Positions 1 to 11,900 of a DNA stretch of 64,000 nt are shown in pieces. Under the pieces are notes generated by a model. The model saw nothing but the letters and a program-made list of their open reading frames with translations, was not told where the DNA came from and searched no databases. The stretch lies in the NCBI GenBank assembly GCA_012845835.1, contig JABAKD010000030.1, positions 13,735,076-13,799,075 on the forward strand, written 5' to 3'. The position numbers and the translations under genes are program-made. The DNA comes from Undaria pinnatifida. Its lineage: Eukaryota > Sar > Phaeophyceae > Laminariales > Alariaceae. The stretch's first letter is position 1. Every line of letters starts with the position of its first letter.

Positions 1-65
1 AGAAGGATATGCGTGGGGTGCGGAGACAGTTGTGCGTTTAACGTCGCGTGTGGATAGGACACTTT

Positions 66-3000
66 CTACTCGCCGCCAAGGTGGTCATTCTTCGTGGGCA
101 GGTGCTGACTGACACAGGACAGAAGAAGTATTTGGGTTCTTTGGCACATCAGGAACACATATGAACAGGACTGGGCCACCGAAACGGCCTCTCGACACGT
201 TTTCTTGATAGACGACCATCGGCTGCCGTTTTTTATCGTTGCAAAACGTAGACACGAAACTTGCACGCAACGCACCAAAACGATCCGTTTTCGGTCGGTT
301 CAACCGTTAGTCTTACTTCACGACTGCAGTGACGAAAAGAACAAACCCAACTCCTCTTTTTCATACCTGCAAGCACTGTGTATTGTTCGCGTCGACGTCA
401 AGCACGCGCTTGAACGCATTGCGCGCCTCGTTCCAGTCTTCCACTGCCTCGCGCGCGCATGCCAAGCGGTAGGCAGCTTTGATTCCAGCAGGTGAATCGC
501 CAGGAGCTTTGAGCTTAGAGGCCCTCTCGGCTACTTCCACGGCGCAGGCCCCTTCTCCCATTTTAAGGTGGCACGCTGCTTGATTGCACAGGACGGCCAC
601 TTGCAGGTCGACGAGCATGCTCTCTTCCCGGCTACCGGTTGTCGCGTCTGCTGGGTTGGTTTCGGCTTCGCTGTTCGTGTCCAAGACGTCGTCCGGACGG
701 TCGGCGTGGGTCGCGTTGGGGTGGCAGTTCCTCTCTTCTTCGCCGTCCGAGGCTTTCCCTGGCGGGACACCGTCCGCGTAACGAATCGCTTTTTCGTATC
801 GGCGCAGCGCCCTGGCGAATGTGGTCCGATAAAAAACGTGAAGGTGAAGCGAAGCTATAGCGTTGGGGGACCGGAAAACATCAAGGTGCAGTATTGGGGC
901 TTCCTATAACCCTTTTGCCATTCCAAAACATATCCTACTTGAATGTGGTTTCCCCCACAATAAATGTGCTTGCAGTTCTGACGGAGACAAGTCTGAAGGG
1001 TATAGGAAGGTGCCCGTGAAACGCCAGCAGGCATCTCTGTTCAAACAATTTCAATGGTGTGCTTCGAATGTTGCCGATAAATTTCCACCAAAGATTGCTA
1101 GTTGCGATGTTAAGGGCCCTTTTTGTTGGTCTCTTAGAGAGTTCGTCTGGCGTTTATATTATGAGTAACCCGGTGACAGCGATCTCCTTAATTTATAACG
1201 ATATTCTCATCGGTTCGATGTGGACTGTGTTCAGATAACGTGCAAGCAACCAACGTGCGTAATCAGCCCTCGTTGCGTCAGTCAACCACATTTCGTGGTC
1301 TAACCCCCACCCGCCTTCCCGACCTGTTTTCTCCGACTGACCTGACGTAGTCACCAGCAACAAACTTATCGTTCCCCTCTAGCTTGAATCTGGTGGACAT
1401 TTTAACGCGAACGTCGGGCTTGCCCCACACCGGAGGCAGCTGTTCCACTTCCACCAGTTCGATGGTCACGTGGTGGCAAAAGTTCCCGTCATCCGAGCGG
1501 TCGACTGCAACAGTTTGTCGTACGAGATATAGGCAAAAAAACTTTGGGGCAAGTTTGGAAGGCGACATGAGTTCCTTGGCATAAATGAGATGCCGTTCGG
1601 GCGGTCATTGTGGGTGGGGTATGTTCTACTGCCATTTTACATCGATGGCATACCAATCACTGGAGAAACTCACGCTCTGGCTGAGATTTTCGTGGCATAG
1701 GGAATACTGTTATGGTATCCCCTCTCTGCCGGTGCGGCGTTAAGACTCAAAGCAGTTCTCCCCTTTGTAGCTGGCAGGCGTTACTGCCGGAACGAACGGT
1801 CCCGCCCCCACGTCTGTCGAAAGGCACCCGGCGGACAGCAAGCAACTAGTACCAGATATGTAACATCCAAGCAACCCTCTTGTGAGCGACCAGTACAGAA
1901 CCAGAAGTACCCCTGCATATCAATACTCGGTCCCTAGGCCCATACCGCCCAATACTACTGCACCGGCGTCGTTGGTCACCCAATACAACTACAATCCTCG
2001 GCAGATGGTCGACTTGGGACTGTTGTGAGTTGTCGAAATCGAAAACCGTTCGGGTTAGGGTTAGGGATAGACATTTTGTCGCGAGCTGCTGTTGGACGTG
2101 ATTCCCGTTTCTTCGGCGGTGCAGAATTTTCGAGGATATAAATGTGTACTTAAACGTATTTATACCCGTGTAAACCGCGGTGCACAACGTGATTCACAGG
2201 TCTTGGCACACAGTGATCGTCATCTCACCAGGGCCATGCACGGGACTCAGCCAAGCGTTGCACATCTCGCCCTCGGTCATGCTCTTCAAAACGGCTAGGA
2301 AGCCTGGTCCGAACGGACATTCGTCCAGCACAAAAGTTAGAGGTCTCTCGAGATCCTCGCTTTGGTCCACCGGGTCATCCTGACTCTGTAAATTGTCCAT
2401 CAAAACAATGTCGTCATCCTCAGGCTTCTCGTCGCCCTTCTGCGAGGAATCGTCTGTCGCACGCGTCCGTGTCACCCGGCACCTGATCAAGAATCGAAAC
2501 GACAGTCCTCACGATTATTAAAGCCCGACTCTCTTCCACAGTTTACTGCGGACTCTGTGGCGGAAATTCCTATCAATAAGGTGTCCGTCCAATAACATAG
2601 TGTTCGTCCGATTAAATACCGGGCTAATCACTGCCGATATTGCTATCAAGTGAATGTACATTGAGCAATTAACAGCAGAAGGTTGCCGCCCGATTCAGAG
2701 GCAAGATGCAGATCGGAACGCCTAGACGGACGGTGCCGAGCACCATCTCTCAAGGATCGCGCGGGCGTTTATATGCCGAATGATTAGACTTGGGTTGAGG
2801 ATTATCTTGGTACGCATTGATAGGTGGGCAGTTTCGATCCGAGCGTATAACCTTCGAACGCTGGGAGGGGTGCGTTGAGTAGCTGCATCGAACCGGTGCC
2901 TCACGACAGACTTAGGACTACTATATGGAGGTGTTCGGCTCAACCAGACAGACTTTTTTTGTGTGTTACGCCCTCCCTGTCAACTAGCGTACGAAAACCC

Positions 3001-4598
3001 TTTGGAGACGCCTCTTCCGTCCGCGAGCCCTCGTGGCCCCGACTGCTCGCACCCTTCGCTCGCAAACCGCTACAGTACGCGACAGCACTCAAGCAAGCAA
3101 ACGAGGAGCAAATATTACTTGCTTTGCGCGAAACAAAACAATGATATTTTTTTTTCTACGCTGAAGTCAATTTAGGGCATACCTTGCACCAAAATGTCAA
3201 TATGGACCTGGTCCAAAATAAAGTTTCCCTGCTAAAATATCAATTTGAACCCGGCCCAAAATAATGTTTCCTTAGCCCGTTCAGAACTTGACCCACGTTG
3301 GGAAACACTACATGGAATTAGTGTGGGATTATTTTGCAAGTTGTAAAAGTCAGGTATGCATAGTGTCGCGAACTGAAGGGGGGCGACGGAAAACCCACAT
3401 ACACCACGCTCGGTAGCACCACTCACCGCACAGTCACGACGCCGATGTCAACGGGGGCCGTCGAACCATCGCCGTCCCGCACAACACGCTTCACCAGAGA
3501 ACGATCCTTTCGCTCGCTGAGGTCAATCTCCTCCGCCCAATCGTCCAGAGAAATGTCGTACTCGAAACGGCGGGGTGGCGTGGTTTTGCCGTTTTCTCCT
3601 GTCTTGGGGTCGTCAGCTGTCACGATGAAAGTAGCTCGTTCGTTTCTGCCCATGGTTTCGATTCCGTCGTGCAGCAAGGGGTGAAGTTCTACCTCGGCAG
3701 ACGCTGCTTTCCTGATTGTGTCCTGCCAGCGCGGGTGTTGGGTCGAACGGAGAAAAGTCCTTGGTGCACTGAAATGTTAAGTGTCTTCGTGAGGTAGAGC
3801 GCAGTTGTTGTTTTTCTCACACGTCAATAGACACGGTTGAGTATTAACTATCGTGTGCATTACATAGATTTGAGAATATCGAACTACCGCGCTGTACATG
3901 CACTGAATATATTTATTCGACGACAAGAACGAGGTTTTGAATGAGGCAGTTACATCGTGTAAAATTGTAAGTACATCTACGACATGCACGCACGTGCTAC
4001 GAACGCCATCATCGGCAGCATACGCCGAAGAAACCAACTGTGGAAATATAGTTTTGATAATTGGCCATGAAATACGAAAACGCCCTCTGGTGGCACCTAT
4101 CAATAGTGTGTCTGATATACCCTGAAGTATCAATTTTGGGATCCTCTCCAAGACAACGGTACATGTTGCATATCCCCTTTTCAACACACACATCCAAGTA
4201 CAGCACGAGTATACACCACAGTACAACAACAAACAACAATGGTGGTATTTCAGCAGATAGAAGTGTGTACCGCCACCTACCAGAGGAAATTGTTCGCTAT
4301 CGTCTTGTCCCAGCGTGAGCCATATCGCCAAGTCTGGCTCAATCTGGGTCTTGTACGGTGTAGAAGGCGACTCTGGCTCGTTCTCGTCGTCCTGGGTGCC
4401 ACCCTTTGCCGGCTGCAGTGGGTTCAGCTCGCAAAAGCGGTGAATGGTGACAGCTACCTCCCAACCAACCTCAGGGCGTTTCCACGAGTCTCTTGAGCAA
4501 CGGCTGCCGGTCTTGATAATCAGGCCGTCATTGTTGATGTCGAAAGGTTCGAACGGGAGGTCCTCGTCCGAGGCAGAATAGTCTTCCTCGCTTATCAT
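66..4598 (-). CDS. FKBP-type immunophilin with C-terminal TPR repeats (divergent PPIase)
   Basis: Exons read on the minus strand: 4598-4281, 3722-3427, 2482-2229, 1504-1342, 811-367, and a tentative last exon 104-66. All junctions are GT-AG and phase-consistent, giving about 504 residues. An acidic N-terminus (SEEDYSASDED) leads into an FKBP fold (DGLIIKTG, KRPEVGWEV, HDGIETMGRNERATFIV). A second FKBP fold follows (YDISLDDW, SLVKRVVRDGDG, PLTFVLDECPFGPGF, SMTEGEMCNAWL). The C-terminal third is TPR (KLEGNDKFVAGDY, ALRRYEKAIRYADG, CNQAACHLKMGE, AFKRVLDVDANN). This is the architecture of plant ROF1/FKBP62-type Hsp90 co-chaperones, where the TPR usually binds the chaperone C-terminus. Most aromatic residues of the FKBP active site are not recognisable, so I expect scaffold function rather than isomerase activity. 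The start at 4598 was chosen because acidic FKBP N-termini look like this; an in-frame acceptor at about 4608 leaves an upstream exon possible. The last exon is the least certain. Confidence 0.8.
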
Positions 4599-4642
4599 GG
4601 AGTAGTTTTCCTGCAGAACCACCAGTGAAGTCGGGAGGGTGC

Positions 4643-4739
4643 TAGGGTTAGGGTGGATGGGCGATAGGGTTAGTGTTACGTATGGAGCCCCACCCACCTC
4701 TTCACGGTATGGATTAGGATTAGGTTTAGGGCTAGGGTC
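4643..4739. promoter_or_regulatory. Telomere-like / telo-box cluster upstream of the FKBP-TPR start
   Basis: Several degenerate TTAGGG-type units (GCTAGGGTTAGGG, GATAGGGTTAG, GGATTAGGATTAGG) lie 45-140 bases upstream of the FKBP-TPR ATG. Plant promoters carry similar AAACCCTAA telo-boxes; a regulatory role here is inference only. A related GGGTTAGGGTTAGGG block occurs inside the same gene at 2052-2066. Confidence 0.3.
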
Positions 4740-5159
4740 ACGGATGCACATTATTTTACGTTTTGGTGGAGGTCCGCGGCAATGACCGCGGAACTTCCGT
4801 GGACTTCCGTGGGTATCCTACCGTCGACGCCATATTGTGATTGGTACTCCTAGTGGGGGATGCGTGTTTGGTCGGTGTTGGGAAGCGTGCCCCTCATGGG
4901 TTCCGGTGTCTTTATTAGTTCTCCGTAGGCTCGCTGGGTAGGCTCAAAGCTTATACACTAGTTCTCTAAATAGAACGCTAAAAGACAGACAGAACAAGAC
5001 AAGGCAGGGTAAGGCAGGGTAGTGAGACGGGGGGCTTCCTGCTTGTCCCATCATCGTCACTTACATTCTTGCCCATCTATGATGGTTTTGATGTGACCGT
5101 GACATGTAATATCACCTGGTTTCAACAATGATATGGTTTCACATCGAATCTATAAACTA
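4740..5159. other. Intergenic, no gene recognised
   Basis: The stretch between the FKBP upstream region and the hexamer array has no supported gene. It holds a few CCGCGG/CCGTGG hexamers (4774-4815) that foreshadow the array to the right. Confidence 0.5.
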
Positions 5160-5800
5160 TCCTTCTGCGGAGAGCACTCCATTACAACGGGCTACCGTGG
5201 AAATTCGCGGGTTTCCACGGCATGTGCCATGGCCCATGGCACTTCCACGGCAACTGCCACGGTTGTGGCCACGGCACGTGCCGCGGTTCTGTCCGTGGCA
5301 AACTCCATCGTATCAACCATGGCAACCGACGGAAGTCCGCGGAAATTTTGCGCGGAAACTGCCGTGACAATTTCCACGGCTATCCGCGGTTATTGCCACG
5401 GCAACGCGGCAATCACCACAAAATCCCGCGTAATTCTGCGGCAATTGCCACGGCAGTTTCCGCGGACGTCCCACCGAAGAAATTTCCACGGCCATCCGTG
5501 GCCGTCCGCGGCCATTGACGCGGCAATCCTCCGATGCGCGACGATTACCACCAAAGTCCGCGGCTATTGCCAAAGCACGTACCGCGGTTCTGTCCGTGGC
5601 AAACTCCGTCATACCAACCATGCCCACGGAAGTCCACGGCAATTTCCACGGCAGTTTGCGACGATTACCACGAAAGTCCGCGGCTATTGCCACAGCACGT
5701 ACCGCAGTTCTGTCTGTGGCAAACTCCGTCATACCAACCATGCCCACGGAAGTCCACGGCAATTTCCACGACAGTTTCCGCGGAAACTGCGTACGGAAGT
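5160..5800. repeat. CCRYGG hexamer array, left arm
   Basis: CCACGG, CCGCGG and CCATGG recur every roughly 9-20 bases, mostly in contexts such as GGCAATTTCCACGG. Within it a unit of about 119 bases is tandemly duplicated (about 5539-5657 and 5658-5776), with an older related copy near 5262-5350. The hexamers are themselves palindromic and sit in local inverted repeats, for example around 5222-5246. Frames stay open through it only because of composition; I do not regard it as coding. Confidence 0.8.
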
Positions 5801-5893
5801 CCGGTAAGACACCCCAGTGATACATATTATTTGATTTCCAACCGTTTTACCTCGGTGATGTCATTAGGGGGCACTTCGGCCGGTATTCCGTAT

Positions 5894-5918
5894 GGGTTAG
5901 GGTTAGGATTAGGGTTAG
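5894..5918 (+). repeat. Interstitial telomere-like repeat
   Basis: Four TTAGGG/TTAGGA-type units in a row lie between the two CCRYGG arms. It is far too short and too internal to be a chromosome end. Similar blocks occur at 2052-2066 and, in reverse orientation, at 12054-12069. Confidence 0.7.
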
Positions 5919-5944
5919 TTTAATGGTTTTGCAAAAAACAATAA

Positions 5945-6515
5945 TAATGGAAGACACCCGAAGTCCGCGGAAATCCGCGGCTATTGCTACAGCAGTCTTC
6001 GCGGACGTCCAACCGCAGCAATTTCCACGGCCATCCGCGGCCGTGGCCATGAGTCTTGCCGTGGGTGTCCTCGGGCGTGGCCGTGGATCTTGCCGCGGGT
6101 GTTTCCGTGGACCTATCCATGGATGTCCGCGAACGTTTCCGTGGAGAAGTCCGTGGGGGTTTCCGTGGGCGTGTCCGTGGGTGTGTTCGTGGGCGTTGCC
6201 GTAGGTGCTTTCGTGAACGTTTCCGTGGTTCACCGCGGCTTGCCGTGGTATGCCGCGGGTACTGCCGTGGAGATTGCCGTGGAGATTGCCGTGGACTCAG
6301 CCGTGGGGATTTCCGTGGAAATTGCCATGGCTAGTGCCATGGCCCTCCACGGTGTTCCGCTGCTTGCTGCGGCATTCCGTGGAAGCCCGTAGAATTTCCG
6401 TGGAAGCCCGTGGAAGGTCCGGGGTAGCCCGTGGAGTGCCCGCGGTTGTCCGTGGAACGCTGTGGACATGGCCGTGGAATGCCGTGGAGGTCCGTGGACA
6501 CTGCTGCGGTGCTCC
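5945..6515. repeat. CCRYGG hexamer array, right arm (inverted relative to the left)
   Basis: The same hexamer family occurs, but dominated by the opposite reading (TTCCGTGGAAATTGCC, GTCCGTGGGTGT). The flanks are therefore approximately the reverse complement of those in the left arm, with the telomere-like block near the centre of symmetry. No gene is supported. Confidence 0.75.
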
Positions 6516-8279
6516 GCCAAAAAGACAAACAAAATGTGCTTCGAAGTACATGGGTTAGAGGTAGCCAAGGGGCCAGTCTGACAGAACGCCAGGGCATCTA
6601 GTCGCAGACGGCACGAAGCACTGTGTTTTTTCGGTCGTGTTGCCAGGTAGTGGCTTCCTTTTTGCTGTTGGCCACGACGTTCCGACATTGCATACAAGTA
6701 TTGCTGTTTCCTATCCGCTACGTGGGCTCGTCGACACAGGCACGTATAGGTGGCACATCGTGCATGGCAGCAATTAATCTCGCTCGATTGTTCTTTTGGC
6801 TCTGTATCTCTGCACTGCTGTCCGTGCGTGCTCGCAGGCTACCGACTTGTGAGTCCCGTCGGTCAAAAACATCATGACAGCGTTACCTACGAGCGAGTAT
6901 CCAAATCCGGGTATCCAAAACCGAGCCGTTTTTTAGATGTCCGTCGACCCAAGCAAGGGACGAAGGATACAGCAACGCAGTCATCAAGCGAACTTGCGCA
7001 ATAGTCTACACTGTCCGGACACGAAACAAATGGGCTTTATTGACTCCTGCACGCTGGGGGCTCTGCGATTGCTACACCAGCAAGGTTCTGTAAGGCCTGA
7101 GTTGGATGCGAGTACCATAGGAAGCGCCGAGGATACCCGTCGAAAGGGAAGCAAAACTCACTGAAGCCCCAGAAGTCGCCATGTTCTCCTCGCCCGTCGC
7201 GATGTTCTCATCCTCGCCTCGGGCGTCGGGAGTACTTTTCGTATTGACAATCTCCTGCATCGCCCTTGCATCGTCTCGAAGGAATTCCATGACAGCAACA
7301 ACAAGCAGTAGGATACGCTCTGGTAGAAGTAGGATGCGCTTGTCTTCCGTTGTGGCTTGTTCGCGTGTTGGCGGATCGCGAATCCCGTAACGTGCGGTTT
7401 GCATTACTTCGGAGGCATGTCTGGACAGGGGCTAAGCGAGGCAATACGACCGTCCAGCTAGCTACCTCCAGCCACGCTTGTACACTGGACGCTGGATGTA
7501 CGAGTGCTACCAACCTGCTGAACTTTCTGCTTCCTAACCAGAAAGCTATTGGTGGTGAGTAGCGTTAGCCACACCGAGACTGATCTAATCAAGAGCGAGA
7601 GCCGCGTATATAGCTACAGCAATAGGCTGAAATGCGGAAATGTTTAATGTTTGGCTTTCGGACTGACTCTTCATGCTGTTATTTTTTAAATCTGTTATAA
7701 AATACATCATTTTTTATAAAATACAAGGTAATTAGTTCAGTATCTGTGAGCAAAGTGCAACATCAGCAGCAGCAAGGCAACAGCAGCAGCAAAGTACGAG
7801 TACGTCAAGGTTTCAGAATGCAAACAACAGCTTCTTCAGTTACCTTTCAAGTGACCCCCACGACAGGAGAAACAAACCATGGGCCACCTCCATCATCAGC
7901 AGTCAGTTTTGCATGGATTGGATTGTAATCGTAGACGAACTACTAGGTACGTCTTACAAGGGCTCCGCCACGCGGCTAGCTGACGCTGCCCACTGACTAC
8001 TGTGCGCCAGGAAGAATATATTAATAGCAACACATGAAAAGGGTGCAGAAACAAGAGGCCCATGACTTGGTGCAAGTATCGATTTGATAATGTCAAGAGC
8101 CATCTGTGCAGAGCTGATTGCCCTATTGCCCTGTGCTGTGCCGTATCCTTGCTGGCGATGCCACGTTCTGATCGGCGGTACGGGTGTAATTTGCGGGCGG
8201 GGGGGAAAAACACAACGAGGACTGAGAGGGGACAATCCATGAAGAAAGCAAAGAGATGAGTAGACTGCACATACATGCA
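6516..8279. other. Intergenic, no confident gene
   Basis: An open frame on the minus strand (7072-7404) has protein-like composition but no recognisable domain and no flanking exon that I could join to it. A CAG-rich stretch lies at 7764-7795. I see no promoter or RNA gene. Confidence 0.4.
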
Positions 8280-8715
8280 CACACCGGTACCTGGTACCTG
8301 GACTTCTTATGATACCTGGTACTCTATGTACGAAAGAAAGCACAGCACGGCGCAGCACGGCACGGCACCGCACCGCACCGCAGGGCACGGCACGGCACAG
8401 CACCGAAACGGCAGGGCACGGCACCACACGGCACCGCACGGCGCTGCGCTGCTGAGCTCGTAGCTGAGCTGAGCTGGGAATGCATTTTTTGTGATTCAAC
8501 AATGCAGTATCATACGTACAAACCTGGTTTACGGCTACCTGGTATGCTACTTCGAATGATACCTTGCATGTACGAAAGAGCAAGTGCACAGCACAGCACG
8601 CAGCACGGCACCGCACAGTACCGCTCCGCACGGCAGGGCACGGCACCGCACGTTTCAGCACGGCGCTGCGCTGCTGAGCTCAGCTGATGAGCCAAGCTGA
8701 GCTCAGCTGGGACCT
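8280..8715. repeat. Duplicated CACGG pentamer arrays
   Basis: Two copies of a block (about 8280-8475 and 8520-8715) each start with a TACCTGGT motif. Each continues as a run of GGCACGGCACC-type pentamers and ends in GCTGCGCTGCTGAGCTC followed by repeated GAGCT. This indicates a roughly 240-base tandem duplication of a simple-sequence module. Confidence 0.75.
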
Positions 8716-9613
8716 GGTATGACGATAAATCGTATTCAACGTCTACAAACGCAAAAAACTAGAAGATAAAGAGTAAAGAAGACAACAAAAAACGTTCACA
8801 ATCGAGTTGACAGAAAGAAAACAGGAAGGACACAGTTGAAAAATCAACAAACAACGGGAAAATAGAAGAACGAAAACACAAGAAAGGTGAACGAAGAAAT
8901 CCAAGAAAAGCTGGAGCGTTCCGCACGTACTGAAGGGAGGTGGTGTTGAAGTGGGAGGTCTTGAGAGACCAGGGATGTACCAACCGAGCCGGCTCAGGAA
9001 AAAGACAGCGATTGTAAGTTTATTACTTCGTATATCATGTACAAAGAACCTCTGGGTATTGTTGTTTCGAGGATTTTTTCCACTCGTCATGTTATCATAC
9101 AGTAGTTAGTACGACTCGTGGGGGTCCCCCGATAAGGCTATCTTAGTACGGCGATATCCTGATGCTCTGTATACGGCGGTCAAAATCGCTTTGCGCGACT
9201 GAGAAATTGCATTCATAACCTGGACTTAATAAGACGGCTTGCCCCAATGGAAGAAAGGACTGAAGTATTCTTGCGACAAAAACGAAGGCACGCACCGTAG
9301 AGGGGAGGGGGGAGAAGAGCCTGCTTATACTGTAGTGACCCTGGATCTGAGTTACGTCTAGGGAGCGAGAAAGACAAAGAACAAGTTCGAAAGATACTAA
9401 ACAGTATGAGAAATAAATATTTATAAATGAGGCGGTCGTACTGCTGTGGCACAACACCGTGTTTCTGGGGAATCTCTACTGTATGTACACTTGTTTCATG
9501 AGCTTTTTCGCGCATCTGCTCCGCTGCTTGCACTCCACGGTCCTAACTATATAACTGCAGAACTGCAGGAGGAGGCATCTGGGTGCTCGATGCTTGCATT
9601 TGCTATCGTCACC
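8716..9613. other. Upstream region of the 2H phosphoesterase gene
   Basis: No gene is recognised between the pentamer arrays and the ATG at 9614. Composition is mixed, A-rich on the plus strand from 8740 to 8910. Confidence 0.4.
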
Positions 9614-11701
9614 ATGGCAGCAGCAAGAAACCCGAACAACGAAGGGTACATCTCTGACAGTACAGGACGTGGGTCACTGTCACCAGGAGGAGGAGGGGGA
9701 GGAGGAGGTAGTGCAAACAATAAATCATGGAGGGCGCATGGTGTTCCGGGAAGAGGAGGACGACGCAAAAGACCACCCCCTCGACCTAACCACTTCCTCT
9801 CCGTGCGGATTGACAACGCCAGCATTTGGGAAAATGTGAGTCCGATTCTTGTACGCCTTGAATGTGAAGCCTTTCCGCGCCTATGGGAGGGGTTACAGTC
9901 CATGTACTGAACGCAAATGCGTCTGTCTGTTGCAGCGCGGAGTATTGATCGGTCGATCGCCTGGCGGACGGTTGCATATCGTCTCGTAAGTACCCTTGTC
10001 ATGAATGTGGAGCATCGTATGAAGTACGAGAACGCGACTGCCGTATATACGTCCTGTTGATCCTGAGGGTGTCAGCTAGACAGAGTACTTGCTGGCCTAT
10101 GCATCTGGATCTAAGTCTACATCCTAGTCTAGGAACTTACAGCAAACGCGACCGCCGTGATAAATCGACGACCTTTTTTGGCAGACCACATGATGACCGC
10201 GTCGCACTTACACTCCTCCGTTATTGCGTAATCTTAATGAAGGTGTTGGCGGTCCAAGAAGACATCGTGGATAGCCAGCCCCATCTGAAAGAAGCGGCGA
10301 TACCCGTGCAAGACTTGCACCTGACACTGTTTGTGGCCACCTTGCACGAACAAGACGGTAGCCTGCAGGTGGATACCTAACGAAAACAGTGTAGCTAAAC
10401 TCGCACCGTGTGTCCTTGGTATACAACACTGTTGAGGTAAAAGCCGGGGGTACAGCATGCCGACTTTAGCGGCGCAGGACTCATGAAAAGCCGCAGATCA
10501 CCGAACAGGCTCTTCTGCCCAAACCTAGTACCTGGTACCGCGAAGCTGAGAGCGTGCAAACCTCTTTTCTCGAAGAAGCCGCACTTGTATGGGCCCTTTT
10601 CGATATACATACATGCAAGCCTTGCAAGTAATATTCAAACGCCACCCCTTTCTCATGTCCTAAATCCTAAGTCCTGGGCCTTTAGTGGTTTTCCAAGGCA
10701 ATGCCATAACAGACTCTAGGCTGCCGCCAGCTAGTCCGGCACTTTTTGAATATTTTCTTCGTCGACAACTGACACAGCAACCCCCGATACCGCTCCCCGC
10801 ACAGCGCGCAAAGGAGGCCCTTCAAAGCGCTGGAGACATCCTGCTAGGGCACGGCCTTTCCTCGGAGAGTTCTGGCGCCACCTGGAACTCAGCCAAGACC
10901 AATGCGCAGGGAGAGCAGCTCAGACTCAGACCAACAAGGCCGAGCTTAGCCTGTGGCGACGAGCTACCTGCGACTCTCGAGGACGCTGTTGGCGCGACCA
11001 GTCTCTCCGACCCGCACGGCGTACGGTTTACAGGGGTCGGCGTCGATGGTGGAGGCGACGGTGGTGACGGCGACGGTGGTGGTGGTAGAGGTGGCGATGG
11101 TGGTGGCGGCAACGGGCTCGTGGCACCGACAATCGGCGACGTGGTATCTCCAAGCGATCCCAAGGAGACTAAGCTACTCGGTGGCGTGGATGGCGACGCC
11201 CCACGCGGTGCTCTGGAGGGTCAGACCTCACCGCCACCTGCACCATCGTCAGCAGCATCAGGAGCAGAGTCGACGATGTCGCTGTCATTTCGAGGCCTTG
11301 GCACCTTCAACGACAAGGTGCTGTATGCGCATCTGGTGGAGGACGGGCAAGCCGCGAGGCTTCGAAGCCTCGCCTCGGCGCTACACGCTCGGTTTTCAGA
11401 GGCGCGTCTTGTAGACGCGGCGCCGTCTAGAAGCGGACACGCGGAGAAAGAAGATCGGCCGTTTGACTTCCAGCCTCACCTAACGATAATGAAGACCTCC
11501 AAGCTCAGAGACAGGCGTACGTTGATCCCGCCTAGCTCGCACAGCCGTCACCGAGAATTAGTGTTCGGCAGCCACAGCCCGGTAGCCGTCGAGTTGTCGA
11601 GCATGCTAGAACGAGAAGAGGCGGTGGCAGACGGGGACGGAGAATCGCGACCGTACTACAAATGTATGCAGAAGCTTGATTTGCGCAATCCCGCTAGCTA
11701 G
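9614..11701 (+). CDS. AKAP7/ASCC1-type 2H phosphoesterase domain protein
   Basis: Exons 9614-9835, 10243-10368 and 10805-11701 (stop TAG) join in phase 0 through GT-AG introns, giving 414 residues. The ATG lies in a CACCATGG context. After a basic, Gly-rich N-terminus (RRKRPPPRPNHFLSVRI) comes the first catalytic motif HLTL (H100, T102). A conserved RGLGTFNDKVLYAHL block follows, then the second motif HLTI (H341, T343, in FQPHLTIMKTSK) and the terminal YYKCMQKLDL. These are the hallmarks of the AKAP7-like branch of the LigT/2H superfamily, which includes proteins acting on 2',3'-cyclic or 2'-5' phosphodiesters and ASCC1-type factors. The two motifs are separated by an unusually long, low-complexity Gly/Asp-rich insert (residues about 194-222). 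No PKA-binding helix is visible, so the RNA phosphoesterase fold is the safe call. Confidence 0.85.
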
Positions 11702-11850
11702 AGGACGCTGTATTTTTCGTTGCCTCAGCATGCTTGGCACCCATAAGGGTACTCTTCTAGTATTGTGTGCTCGGCAGGCGTTGCCGAGCTATTCCCTAGG
11801 ACCTAATTTTTAATTACTACGTCACTACTTGTATAGAGCAACGGTCAGCC

Positions 11851-11893
11851 ATTTTTCCCCATCCGCCGGAGGATTAGCAAAAAAAAAAAAACA
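11851..11893 (+). mobile_element. 5'-truncated SINE-like tail with target-site duplication
   Basis: The 3' signature CCCCATCCGCCGGAGGAT followed by an A-run is flanked by GTCAGCC direct repeats (11844-11850 and 11894-11900). This is the signature of target-primed retroposition. It shares its 3' end with the copies at 17271 and 26001. Confidence 0.65.
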
Positions 11894-11900
11894 GTCAGCC

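Noticed and set aside
3777-4751. 324-codon minus-strand frame as one protein
   Set aside because: Only 4281-4598 has FKBP-like sequence; the rest is intron and upstream telomere-like repeat read through.
5313-5825. Coding gene in the hexamer array
   Set aside because: Open frames occur on both strands and in several frames because of CCRYGG composition; no domain.
5894-5918. True telomere or chromosome end
   Set aside because: Only about four imperfect units, flanked by ordinary sequence on both sides.
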